Positions 18,533-26,327 of a DNA stretch of 64,000 nucleotides are shown one piece after another. The DNA is from Aquiluna sp. KACHI24 (GTDB lineage: Bacteria; Actinomycetota; Actinomycetes; Actinomycetales; Microbacteriaceae). Under the pieces are notes generated by a model. The model was not told where the DNA came from and did not search any database. It saw only the letters and a program-made list of their open reading frames with translations. Positions within the stretch are counted from its first letter, which is position 1. Each line of letters begins with the position of its first letter. A program made the translations under genes and the position numbers. The stretch spans positions 1-64,000 of the forward strand of contig NZ_AP026677.1 of the NCBI RefSeq assembly GCF_025997915.1, written 5' to 3'.

Positions 18533-19657
18533 TTAGGCGTTTGCCTTGTTTCCGATGCCCTTGGCAACCAGGACCAGCAGAGCGGTCACTACGGTACCAA
18601 TGGCGATTGCGAGAACATAGGTGAACCAGTCGCTAACCAGTGGGAACACGAAGATTCCACCGTGAGGTGCACGAAGCTCGTTGCCGAATAGAGCAACGAT
18701 TGCACCGGTCACACCGGAACCGATCATGATCGATGGGATAACGCGAGCTGGGTCAGCTGCTGCGAATGGGATTGCACCCTCAGAGATGAAGGATGCACCT
18801 AGTAGCCATGCAGCCTTACCGTTCTCCTGCTCGGACTCGCTAAATGCCTTCTTGCGAAGGGTGGTAGCTAGAGCAAGACCTAGTGGAGGAGTCATACCAG
18901 CAGCCATAACGATTGCCATGATCTGGAACTCGGTTGCGGATGCAGCAGCACCAGCAGAAGCTAGACCAGTAACGGCAAAGGTGTAAGCAACCTTGTTGAC
19001 AGGGCCACCCATGTCGAATGCCATCATCAGACCCAGGATTAGACCTAGAACTGCAAGCGCACCGCCGGATAGACCGTTAAGCCATGAGGTGAGGCCGTTG
19101 ATTAGAGCTGAAACTGGAGCCTTCAGAACTAGAACCATTGCAAGGCCGGTGATTAGAGAGCCGAGTAGTGGAATTACAACTACTGGCATAACTGGACGAA
19201 TCCAGTTTGGTACTGACCAGCGGCTGATCCATAGAGCAACACCACCGGCGATGAAACCACCGAGGATTGCGCCGAGGAAGCCGGTGCCGGTGCCCAGTGG
19301 GTTTCCGTCAAGACCGGTAGCAAGTGCACCGGCTACGAAACCTGGGACCAGACCTGGGCGGTCAGCGATTGCATACGCGATGTAAGCAGCTAGAACTGGA
19401 ACGAAGAAGGCAAATGCAGCCTTACCGAACCAGAAGATAACGAATGCCCAGTAACCGATGTTTAGAACGTCGTAGTCACCTGCAATCTGCATCTTCTCTG
19501 CGTCGTACGCGTGAATACCGTCAGTTCCGAACCCGATAGCTCCGAGCAGGAATCCGATGGCGATGAGAATTCCACCTGCGGCAACAAATGGAATCATGTA
19601 TGAAACACCGGTCATCAACCATTGACGAACCTTGGTGCCAGTGCTTGCGCTAGTCAC
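18533..19657 (-). CDS. PTS fructose-type permease, EIIC
   Basis: The 374-residue membrane protein is an EIIC domain of the fructose PTS family. Recognisable stretches are GVSYMIPFVAAGGILIAIGFLLG at the N-terminus and the conserved AFDMGGPVNKVAYTFA and ISEGAIPFAAADP motifs near the substrate site. It carries the sugar across the membrane while EIIB phosphorylates it. The GTG start has AGGAGG six bases upstream. It is the last gene of a IIA-IIB-IIC operon. The exact sugar is inferred from the family only. Confidence 0.92.
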   Translation of the reverse strand: MTSASTGTKVRQWLMTGVSYMIPFVAAGGILIAIGFLLGAIGFGTDGIHAYDAEKMQIAGDYDVLNIGYWAFVIFWFGKAAFAFFVPVLAAYIAYAIADRPGLVPGFVAGALATGLDGNPLGTGTGFLGAILGGFIAGGVALWISRWSVPNWIRPVMPVVVIPLLGSLITGLAMVLVLKAPVSALINGLTSWLNGLSGGALAVLGLILGLMMAFDMGGPVNKVAYTFAVTGLASAGAAASATEFQIMAIVMAAGMTPPLGLALATTLRKKAFSESEQENGKAAWLLGASFISEGAIPFAAADPARVIPSIMIGSGVTGAIVALFGNELRAPHGGIFVFPLVSDWFTYVLAIAIGTVVTALLVLVAKGIGNKANA

Positions 19658-19717
19658 GATGGGCCTCCTATAGCTCCATTGCGTTTCCCAGCCGGCGGTT
19701 GCCGACCAGGGATATTT

Positions 19718-20143
19718 TTACTTTTTGCCAAATAGGCTTCCGAAGAAGCCACCCTTCTTCTGGCTTGGTTCTGAAGAAGGAGCCTTTTCTGCTGACTTGG
19801 CTGCTGAGCCTTCGCCAACCTTGGGTGCGGTGCCATCTGCTGCCATGGCCAAAACCTGCTCTACAAGTCCAACACCGTCCTTCATTGCCTTGGCAACTGG
19901 GACCTGGATGTATGGCTTGCCGTTGAAACGGTTGCGGTCCTTTACCTCGAGGTCGACTGCGAAGATCACAGCATCAGCTGAGTCAATGACCTCTTGTTTT
20001 AGTGGGTTTGAACCCGCGGAACCTTGAGTCTCAACGAGAACTTCGTGGCCTAGCTTCTTGCCAGCCTGCTCCAAAGCCTCCGCTGCCATGTAGGTGTGGG
20101 CGATACCGGTGATGCAGGATGTGACGCATACGATCTTTGCCAT
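19718..20143 (-). CDS. PTS fructose-type EIIB component
   Basis: The 141-residue protein is a soluble EIIB with the fructose-family P-loop VTSCITGIAHTYMAAEAL, where the cysteine near residue 10 accepts phosphate from EIIA. The C-terminus is an Ala/Ser/Lys/Gly-rich tail ending KKGGFFGSLFGKK, which looks like a flexible linker left from a fused ancestor. In many fructose PTS the IIB and IIC are one chain; here they are separate. The start lies one base from the EIIA stop. Confidence 0.92.
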   Translation of the reverse strand: MAKIVCVTSCITGIAHTYMAAEALEQAGKKLGHEVLVETQGSAGSNPLKQEVIDSADAVIFAVDLEVKDRNRFNGKPYIQVPVAKAMKDGVGLVEQVLAMAADGTAPKVGEGSAAKSAEKAPSSEPSQKKGGFFGSLFGKK

Positions 20144-20596
20144 TTACTTCTGTACCTCCTGGGTGACGATTTCTGCGATTTTAGATCCGTCAGTCTCCGC
20201 GCGCAGGCGGTCACGGAATTCCTCATGCATGATTTTGCGCGCGAGTGAGCCAAGAATCTCAAGGTGGGTGTTCTCGCCAGAGGCTGGAGCTGCAATCAAG
20301 AAGATCAGGTGAGAGGCGCCGTCATCAGCACCAAAGTCGATTCCCTTCGAGGTGGTTGCAACTGCAACCGAAGGGATAGTCACTAGATCGCTCTGGGCAT
20401 GTGGGATGGCAACGCCACCCTCAATTCCGGTTGGGAAGTGCTCTTCGCGAGCAGCAACGGCAGCAAGGTACTCATCTAGACCGGTGAGGCGTCCCGCCGC
20501 GAGCAATTTCTCAGCTAATTGGCGAACCGCCTGCTCTTTGGTTTCTGCATCGATTTCAACGATGACGATTTCTGGGGTGGTAATTGGGTGGGCCAT
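20144..20596 (-). CDS. PTS fructose-type EIIA component
   Basis: The 150-residue protein is an EIIA of the fructose/mannitol family. The phospho-accepting histidine lies in GVAIPHAQSDLV near residue 66, and IFLIAAPASGENTHLEILGSLARKI is the family's second conserved block. It receives phosphate from HPr and passes it to EIIB. HPr, EI and 1-phosphofructokinase are not in the window. The ATG is preceded by TTAGGA. A LacI-type operator-like site lies about 70 bp upstream. Confidence 0.92.
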   Translation of the reverse strand: MAHPITTPEIVIVEIDAETKEQAVRQLAEKLLAAGRLTGLDEYLAAVAAREEHFPTGIEGGVAIPHAQSDLVTIPSVAVATTSKGIDFGADDGASHLIFLIAAPASGENTHLEILGSLARKIMHEEFRDRLRAETDGSKIAEIVTQEVQK

Positions 20597-20662
20597 AACA
20601 TTCCTAACGCTGGCGTAGTCAACCGTCGACCTAACGCACCTTTGCGTTTAGCCCCCTTTCAC

Positions 20663-20676
20663 TGAAAGCGGTTACT
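20663..20676. promoter_or_regulatory. LacI-family-like operator upstream of the PTS operon
   Basis: TGAAAGCGGTTACT resembles the central-CG pattern TGNAANCGNWNNCA recognised by LacI/CcpA-type regulators. It lies 67-80 bp before the EIIA start on the minus strand. A similar site stands upstream of tctC at 55226. Assignment is by pattern only, and no LacI-family gene is in the window. Confidence 0.35.
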
Positions 20677-20851
20677 GCTTCAGATTACTCAGGCGGCTAT
20701 CAGTTACATGGCATTTCAGATAGCTAAACGTCTAAATTTCTAGCTTTGTTTTTGTAGGTTGTAGACAAAACTGCCTATTTTGTGCCTATTCGGTAACCCG
20801 AACACCAGATTTAGTTGCTGTTCTGAATGTCAGCTGGAAAAAATTTGAGAC

Positions 20852-21226
20852 CTAAGCCGTTTTCACGGGGTGTCGCCACGCCCAAAGAATTAGTGGTATC
20901 TGAAGCGGAAGCCTCAGCCATGCCACTACCGCCAACAACATATCGCCATTCAAAGCGTCTATCGCGAACCACCAGTTCGCTGGCCAGACTGCCAAAAGCG
21001 TTGCGATTGTCAGGTAACGGGACCAGTCTTTTCTGAGCAGTAACCCGATTGCACAGGCGAGTTCCGCGATGCCAGACAGATAGATCAACAGGTATGGCTC
21101 TGGAGTCCAATTGGGCAGCAGGAACATGAATCCAGCTGGGTTTATTAGGTGCAAAGTGCCAGAGGCCAGAAACGCGACAATAATCACCCAGCTCCCAACC
21201 GGGAGCTTTAGTGCCTTGCTAGCCAC
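20852..21226 (-). CDS. DoxX-like small membrane protein
   Basis: The 124-residue protein has four predicted membrane segments and resembles the DoxX family (FLASGTLHLINPAGFMFLLPNW and LSGIAELACAIGLLL). The exact role is unknown. GTG at 21226 lies inside the 3' end of the SDR gene (19-bp overlap), so both are probably expressed together. The 3' end is followed by about 250 bp to the PTS operon start, which holds the putative LacI-type site. Confidence 0.7.
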   Translation of the reverse strand: MASKALKLPVGSWVIIVAFLASGTLHLINPAGFMFLLPNWTPEPYLLIYLSGIAELACAIGLLLRKDWSRYLTIATLLAVWPANWWFAIDALNGDMLLAVVAWLRLPLQIPLILWAWRHPVKTA

Positions 21227-22023
21227 AGCACTACCGAGTCAACGATGCGCCGACCAAATGCGTAAAAGACGAACTTGAGCGCTCGGACATCCCAACTGGC
21301 GGGATAGATCGGACGTGGATTCTTGGCCGTTGCCGCCCTAACCATGGTTTTCACAACCTGCTTTGGTCCGGGCGAGTTGCGATACAGGCCACCCAGGTAC
21401 TTATTGAATCCATTCATTACCGAGTCGTAGTCACTGATCGAGCGAGAGTCTCTCAGGTGCCCAAAAGCCACCTGATCGAAATTGGTTCTCACGGTGCCAG
21501 GTTCAATTACCGAAACCTTGATGCCCAAAGCCTTTACCTCTTGCCTTAGTGCGTTGGCGATTGAGCGAACAGAGTGCTTGGTGGCTGCATACCAACCAAG
21601 ACCAACAAGTGAGACGTGGGCAACAACACTTGCGGTCATCAGGATTCGTCCGCTGCGTTGGGCTCGCATCTGGGGTAGCACCGCACGAATGCAGCGCTCA
21701 ACGCCGAAAACGTTCACCTCAAATAGTGCGCGGACTTTTTCAGGGGTGGTTTCTTCGATTGATGCAAAGTTTCCAAAACCAGCATTAGCAACCATCAGGT
21801 CAACGCGACCTTCTGTCTCAATCACCTGCTGGACAGCGGATTGAACATCGCTATCTGAGGTGACATCCGTGCGCAGGGTTTTAGCCCCCAGAGCCGCCGG
21901 TTTTGAAAGCGCAGCCTCGTCCTTGTCGGTTGCGTAGACAATCCAGCCGCGCTGAACTAACTCTTTGGAAAGGTCCAGGCCAAATCCTGATCCGGCCCCG
22001 GTGATGATGGCGACATTGCTCAT
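21208..22023 (-). CDS. Short-chain dehydrogenase/reductase
   Basis: This 271-residue enzyme has all the SDR marks: the TGAGSGFGLDL cofactor motif near residues 8-18, NAG near residue 82, the catalytic serine region LMTASVVAHVS, and WYAATKHSV with the Tyr-Lys pair. Such enzymes oxidise or reduce alcohols and ketones with NAD(P)H. The C-terminal extension after residue 200 is typical of the larger SDRs. The substrate is unknown. Confidence 0.88.
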   Translation of the reverse strand: MSNVAIITGAGSGFGLDLSKELVQRGWIVYATDKDEAALSKPAALGAKTLRTDVTSDSDVQSAVQQVIETEGRVDLMVANAGFGNFASIEETTPEKVRALFEVNVFGVERCIRAVLPQMRAQRSGRILMTASVVAHVSLVGLGWYAATKHSVRSIANALRQEVKALGIKVSVIEPGTVRTNFDQVAFGHLRDSRSISDYDSVMNGFNKYLGGLYRNSPGPKQVVKTMVRAATAKNPRPIYPASWDVRALKFVFYAFGRRIVDSVVLWLARH

Positions 22024-22053
22024 GCCACCATCTAACCACCAGGGCCAGCGGAA

Positions 22054-22830
22054 TTACTCGATGTCGCGCTTTAGGGATGTTGCCCAGGCAGTGACAGCGA
22101 AAACAGCTCCGTAGGCAACCAACACGACTGTTGCCAACCACGGTGAGAGGTAGGAGTTGGTGTCGATTCCCAACTGTGCTGCATCAACATCTATTGCAAG
22201 CATCGCTGTGATAAGCCCACTAGGTAGCCACTTACCGGCATCAGGCAGCAGCGCTAGTAGCACTGGATCGATGATGAATAAGTAGACCAATGCGCCGACA
22301 ATCGCCAGCATTTGGTTTCTTACCAGGGTACCGAGTGCGACACCAATGATCGCCAAAACGGCTCCACCAATCACCGATGCCGTGATTGTGTTGAGGAACA
22401 ACGTCTCGGATGGGCTGGCTGCCTCAGGAAACTGCAGTAGTGCGATGTATCCGGCCAGGAAGGAGACTAATGCAGAGACGAGCATAAGCAAGATGCCACT
22501 CAACGCCGCAATTACTAGCTTGGCCAAAACGACAGATCCACGCTTTGGCGCAGTTAGGAAGGTTGCAACTGCAGTGCCGTGACGGAACTCACCCGCCATG
22601 AGCATGATTCCGAGGATGATGGCGAACACATAGCCAGAGATCCCATTAGCGTAAACAGAGTCAATCGCCTCCTGAGAATCAAGGCCAAACCCAAACATTT
22701 CACCCTGCGAATCAATGATGAATGGGGTCACCGCCACCGATAGTGCGGATATGAAGGTGGCTGCTATTACTAGACCCCAGTTGGCGCGGACATAGACAAA
22801 CTTGCGCCATTCAGATTTCAATAGATTCAC
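22054..22830 (-). CDS. ABC transporter permease (ABC-2-like)
   Basis: The 258-residue membrane protein has six predicted membrane segments and an N-terminal MNLLKSEWRKFVYVRANW that is typical of ABC-2 type export permeases. An extracytoplasmic loop between the first and second segments contains a short acidic stretch. The gene overlaps the ATPase gene stop by four bases (GTGA), showing a shared operon TetR-ATPase-permease. The likely role is export of a compound sensed by the TetR protein. Confidence 0.85.
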   Translation of the reverse strand: MNLLKSEWRKFVYVRANWGLVIAATFISALSVAVTPFIIDSQGEMFGFGLDSQEAIDSVYANGISGYVFAIILGIMLMAGEFRHGTAVATFLTAPKRGSVVLAKLVIAALSGILLMLVSALVSFLAGYIALLQFPEAASPSETLFLNTITASVIGGAVLAIIGVALGTLVRNQMLAIVGALVYLFIIDPVLLALLPDAGKWLPSGLITAMLAIDVDAAQLGIDTNSYLSPWLATVVLVAYGAVFAVTAWATSLKRDIE

Positions 22831-23537
22831 TTTGAGCCTCCCTCGGTTAGACGCAAAAAGGCCTCTTCAAGGGTGCCCTCACCTTTAACTTCAGACATCG
22901 TGCCCTGCGCTATTAATTTCCCCTTATTGATGATTAGAACGTCATCAACGGTGTTCTGCATCTCAGCCAACTGGTGCGACGAGACCAAGATGGTCTTCCC
23001 CTGCTCAGCCATGGAGCGCAAAAAGCGTCTTAGCCAAGCAATACCCGCAGGATCCAATCCGTTGGCTGGCTCGTCAAGGATCAAAATTTCTGGGTTTCCC
23101 AGAATTGCCCCAGCTAGGGCCAAACGTTGCTTCATGCCCAGCGAGTAGTTCTTCATTCGCTTGTTGGTGGCATCAGCTAGCTCAACAAGTTCGAGCACCT
23201 CATCCACGCGAGAGTCTTCGATCCCTGCGGCGGCTGCAACAACCTTCAGATTCTGACGACCAGTTAGAGCAGGGTGAAATCCGCGGCTATCCAAAACTGT
23301 TCCGACTCTTGACAGCGGGTTTTCGAGATCCCTGTAAGGAGCTCCCAGAATCACAGCGGAACCTGAGCTTGGATCACTTAGCCCGACTAAACAGCGCAGA
23401 GTTGTTGACTTGCCCGCACCGTTTGGGCCCAAGAAGCCTGTAATCCTTCCTGCCATGATGCTTGCGGAAAGCCCGGCAACCGCCTGTTGCTTTCCATATT
23501 GTTTGACCAAAGAGTCAAACTTGATTGCGACGGTCAT
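22827..23537 (-). CDS. ABC transporter ATP-binding protein
   Basis: The 236-residue ATPase has the Walker A FLGPNGAGKST near residue 35, the Q-loop region, the signature NYSLGMKQRLALAGA, the Walker B EILILDEPANGLDP, and the switch histidine in VSSHQL. It is the typical ABC-2 exporter ATPase and pairs with the following permease. Its ATG overlaps the TetR stop (ATGA). Confidence 0.95.
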   Translation of the reverse strand: MTVAIKFDSLVKQYGKQQAVAGLSASIMAGRITGFLGPNGAGKSTTLRCLVGLSDPSSGSAVILGAPYRDLENPLSRVGTVLDSRGFHPALTGRQNLKVVAAAAGIEDSRVDEVLELVELADATNKRMKNYSLGMKQRLALAGAILGNPEILILDEPANGLDPAGIAWLRRFLRSMAEQGKTILVSSHQLAEMQNTVDDVLIINKGKLIAQGTMSEVKGEGTLEEAFLRLTEGGSK

Positions 23538-24136
23538 TTCTTGCCCGCTTTCTTCTTCTTGTTTGATTTGTAAATTCCTCTTTTATAAATCTCTAGGTTT
23601 GCTCCGGCCAGTCGTGCCCCCAATTCGGGCTCATAGAAACTGCCGCCTAGGAAAGAATTCACTTGGTCTTGCAGGACCAGTGGACCTAGTCCGTGCAGGG
23701 TCATGATCAGCGCCAGATCGGAGACGTTGTCCACTTTGCGCATGTTCCCCTTGGCCTGTTCAGTTCTGATCATGATTTCTGCTTCTTGCACCATTCGTCG
23801 GAACAACATGTTCGCTGCCGGCCCACCTGATAGCAGTACTTGCCGAAAGAACTGAAGCTTTGGCCCATGCTTATCGATCGCTCCCTGCCATTGAGCTAGA
23901 GCTGTGGATAGCGAGACATCAACGAATCCCTGCTTCTCCGCCACCCATAGACCCAAGCCACGCATCACGCACTGCTCAATCAGTCCATCCCGGGAACCAA
24001 AGTGGTGAACCAATAGGGCGGGACTTACCCCCGCAAGCTTTGCGATAGAACGAAGTGAGGTAGTGGCAAACCCGCTTTCAGAGAACGTCTTCGTGGCGAT
24101 GTCAATCAATCGCTCTTTGGTGTTGTCTGCTGCCAT
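23534..24136 (-). CDS. TetR family transcriptional regulator
   Basis: The 200-residue protein has the TetR DNA-binding N-terminus (KERLIDIATKTFSESGFATTSLRSIAKLAGVSPALLVHHFGSRDGL), followed by a helical ligand domain and a lysine-rich tail. It probably represses its own operon with the ABC exporter until an inducer binds. ATG at 24136 is chosen; a GTG just upstream would add one residue. A TAGTAT -10 lies seven bases before the ATG, which fits leaderless translation. It is divergent from the peptidyl-prolyl isomerase gene. Confidence 0.9.
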   Translation of the reverse strand: MAADNTKERLIDIATKTFSESGFATTSLRSIAKLAGVSPALLVHHFGSRDGLIEQCVMRGLGLWVAEKQGFVDVSLSTALAQWQGAIDKHGPKLQFFRQVLLSGGPAANMLFRRMVQEAEIMIRTEQAKGNMRKVDNVSDLALIMTLHGLGPLVLQDQVNSFLGGSFYEPELGARLAGANLEIYKRGIYKSNKKKKAGKK

Positions 24137-24199
24137 CACTCAAATACTAAACACCTGTTCAACAATATGCAATTGCCATTGCCGTGGCAGAATGTCCCC

Positions 24200-24730
24200 A
24201 TGACTTCACACACTTCAGTTGCAACTTTGCACACCAATCACGGTGCCATCAAGATCAACCTCTTCGGTCTTCACGCACCAAAGACCGTAGCCAACTTCGA
24301 GGGTCTTGCCACCGGTGAGATTGATTGGAAGGACCCTCGCACCGGTTCAGTGCAGAGCGGCAAGAGCCTCTACGAAGGCGTTATCTTCCACCGCATCATC
24401 GATGGCTTCATGATCCAGGGCGGAGACCCAACCGGCACCGGTATGGGTGGCCCTGGCTACCAGTTCGGTGACGAGATCCACCCAGAGCTAACCTTCCAGG
24501 ACTCCTACAAGCTAGCTATGGCAAACGCAGGTCCAGGCACCAATGGTTCACAGTTCTTTATCACCGTTGCTCCAACCACCTGGTTGCAGGGTCGTCACAC
24601 CATTTTCGGTGAGGTCGCCGACGAGGCAAGCCGCAAGGTGGTTGACACGATCGCGACCCTGCCTACCGATGGCCGCGACCGTCCGCTAGAGGACGTCGTG
24701 ATTTCAAGCATCACCATCGAAAAGGTCTAA
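24200..24730 (+). CDS. Cyclophilin-type peptidyl-prolyl isomerase
   Basis: The 176-residue protein is a cyclophilin that interconverts cis and trans proline bonds. It contains FHRIIDGFMIQGGDPTGTG and the active-site stretch AMANAGPGTNGSQFFITVAPTTWL. ATG at 24200 (MTSHTSVATLHTN) is chosen; an earlier ATG at 24167 would add eleven residues without family support. No signal peptide is visible, so it is cytoplasmic. The next gene begins with the TAATG overlap of its stop. Confidence 0.95.
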   Translation: MTSHTSVATLHTNHGAIKINLFGLHAPKTVANFEGLATGEIDWKDPRTGSVQSGKSLYEGVIFHRIIDGFMIQGGDPTGTGMGGPGYQFGDEIHPELTFQDSYKLAMANAGPGTNGSQFFITVAPTTWLQGRHTIFGEVADEASRKVVDTIATLPTDGRDRPLEDVVISSITIEKV

Positions 24731-25374
24731 TGCTTCGCCTCAAAGGCGCATCAACCCCAATCACCAGCGCACTGCTGGTGCTGAATGGTCTGATTTGGCT
24801 CGGGCAGATATCCCCACTGGGATATCTGTTCACCAATCAGTTCTTTTTTGCGCCGATCTTCGCTCCTTTTGAGCCGTGGCGCATGCTCACCTCGGGCTTT
24901 GTTCACGACTGGAGTGGCCCGTGGCACATCCTGTTGAACTCATATGCGATCTGGATATTCGGGCGTCAGCTTGAGCCAATGCTGGGAGCGCTTCGCTTTC
25001 TTCTTCTATACCTAACCTCAATCATTGGTGGTTCGGTAGCGGTTTTGTGGCTTTCCGACCCGGCCGTTCCGGTGGTTGGGGCCTCCGGTGCACTGTTCGG
25101 CCTCATGGGTGCTTACTTCATCATTCTGCGAAGTCTTGGTGGAAACCCGTCACAAATTTTTGCCCTGATTACCATCAACTTTTCTATGGGGTTCTTCGTA
25201 TCGGGCATCTCCTGGGAGGGTCACCTCGGTGGCTTGATCACGGGGCTATTGGTTGCGCTGGTTTATGCGTCAAATAGAAAACCAGGCTTCAGCGCTCAAA
25301 GAGCGATTGGCCTGGTTCTAATTTGGGTTGGTCTTGCAGCGGCAACGCTGCTCAAAGTCGATCAGTGGATCTAA
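24730..25374 (+). CDS. Rhomboid family intramembrane serine protease
   Basis: The 214-residue protein has about six membrane segments. The catalytic serine lies in VGASGALFGLMGAY and the partner histidine in WEGHLGGLITG, with the conserved Asn in HILLNSYAIW. Rhomboids cut membrane proteins inside the bilayer. Its ATG overlaps the stop of the cyclophilin gene by one base, a pairing that is common in actinobacteria near crgA. The substrate is unknown. Confidence 0.93.
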   Translation: MLRLKGASTPITSALLVLNGLIWLGQISPLGYLFTNQFFFAPIFAPFEPWRMLTSGFVHDWSGPWHILLNSYAIWIFGRQLEPMLGALRFLLLYLTSIIGGSVAVLWLSDPAVPVVGASGALFGLMGAYFIILRSLGGNPSQIFALITINFSMGFFVSGISWEGHLGGLITGLLVALVYASNRKPGFSAQRAIGLVLIWVGLAAATLLKVDQWI

Positions 25375-25647
25375 TTACTTCCACTTGGTGGTCATAACAA
25401 AGCCCACCATCGCAATGCCGAAGCCGATCAGGATGTTCCAGTTCGACAGATCCAGTGGAGTGGCGCTGCCCAGTGGGTAGCGGGCGCTGGAGATGTAGAA
25501 GGTCAAGATCCAGATAAGACCGGCAATCATGAAACCGAACATGGTCGCTTTGTACCAGGTTGGGTTCTCGGCCTCTTCCTCGCCAACAACTACTGGGCGT
25601 GCTGGTGCTTCGGACTTTGGCTTGCGTCTTGAACGTGATTCAGGCAT
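25375..25647 (-). CDS. crgA: Cell division protein CrgA
   Basis: CrgA is a small actinobacterial divisome protein that interacts with FtsZ and peptidoglycan synthases. The 90-residue product has a basic, disordered N-terminus, then NPTWYKATMFGFMIAGLIWILTFYISSARYPLG and a second membrane segment ending GFVMTTKWK, the family pattern. A TAAACT -10 (25660-25655) lies seven bases before the ATG, suggesting a leaderless mRNA. The stop abuts the rhomboid gene without overlap. Confidence 0.93.
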   Translation of the reverse strand: MPESRSRRKPKSEAPARPVVVGEEEAENPTWYKATMFGFMIAGLIWILTFYISSARYPLGSATPLDLSNWNILIGFGIAMVGFVMTTKWK

Positions 25648-25691
25648 GCGTAGAAGTTTACCTATCGAGGCTGGATTAGGCTATTCCGCAA

Positions 25692-26327
25692 ATGGTCCGG
25701 ATTCTTGTTTTAGATAACTACGACAGCTTCGTCTACACCCTCAACGGCTATCTGCAACAGTTGGGTGCTCAGACCGAAGTTGTCAGAAATGACGCCGTCT
25801 CCGAGGCAGAACTACCAGACCTAATTTCAAAGTTTGACGCTGTCCTAATCTCTCCTGGTCCCGGCACCCCTGCTGAGGCCGGACTCTCCATCCCAACCGT
25901 GAAGCTGGCTTTGGAGAAAGAGTTCCCAGTGTTTGGAGTTTGCCTAGGACATCAGGCAATTGCCGAGGCCATGGGGGCGACCGTTGAGAGTGCTCCCGAG
26001 TTGATGCACGGCAAGGTTTCCAAGATCAACCACCAGAACAGCACGATTTTTCAAGGACTGCCCCAAGGCTTCAACGCCACTCGCTACCACTCACTTGCAG
26101 TAGTAAAAGACACCGTTCCAGAGGATCTAGTCGTCACAGGGGAGACCGAGTCTGGAGTGATCATGGGACTGCAGCACAAATCAAAACCCATTTATGGAGT
26201 GCAGTTTCACCCAGAGTCGGTAATGACCGAGGGTGGCTATCTGATGCTTGCCAACTGGCTTGAGACTCTTGGACTAGAGGGAGCTGTGGAGAAGGCAAAG
26301 ACCCTCTCCCCAAGAATCTCTAACTAG
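25692..26327 (+). CDS. pabA: Glutamine amidotransferase, PabA/TrpG type
   Basis: This class I glutamine amidotransferase supplies ammonia to chorismate-using synthases. The 211-residue protein contains the catalytic cysteine in FGVCLGHQAIAEAMG and the His-Glu pair in GVQFHPESVMTEGG. Its site between crgA and pknB is the conserved location of pabA (aminodeoxychorismate synthase, folate pathway) in actinobacteria; TrpG is the alternative. The 3' end overlaps pknB by four bases. Confidence 0.88.
   Translation: MVRILVLDNYDSFVYTLNGYLQQLGAQTEVVRNDAVSEAELPDLISKFDAVLISPGPGTPAEAGLSIPTVKLALEKEFPVFGVCLGHQAIAEAMGATVESAPELMHGKVSKINHQNSTIFQGLPQGFNATRYHSLAVVKDTVPEDLVVTGETESGVIMGLQHKSKPIYGVQFHPESVMTEGGYLMLANWLETLGLEGAVEKAKTLSPRISN

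Noticed and set aside
24167-24199. Upstream ATG extending the cyclophilin by eleven residues
   Set aside because: The extra residues match no part of the family and the region holds promoter-like sequence; ATG 24200 fits the usual N-terminus.
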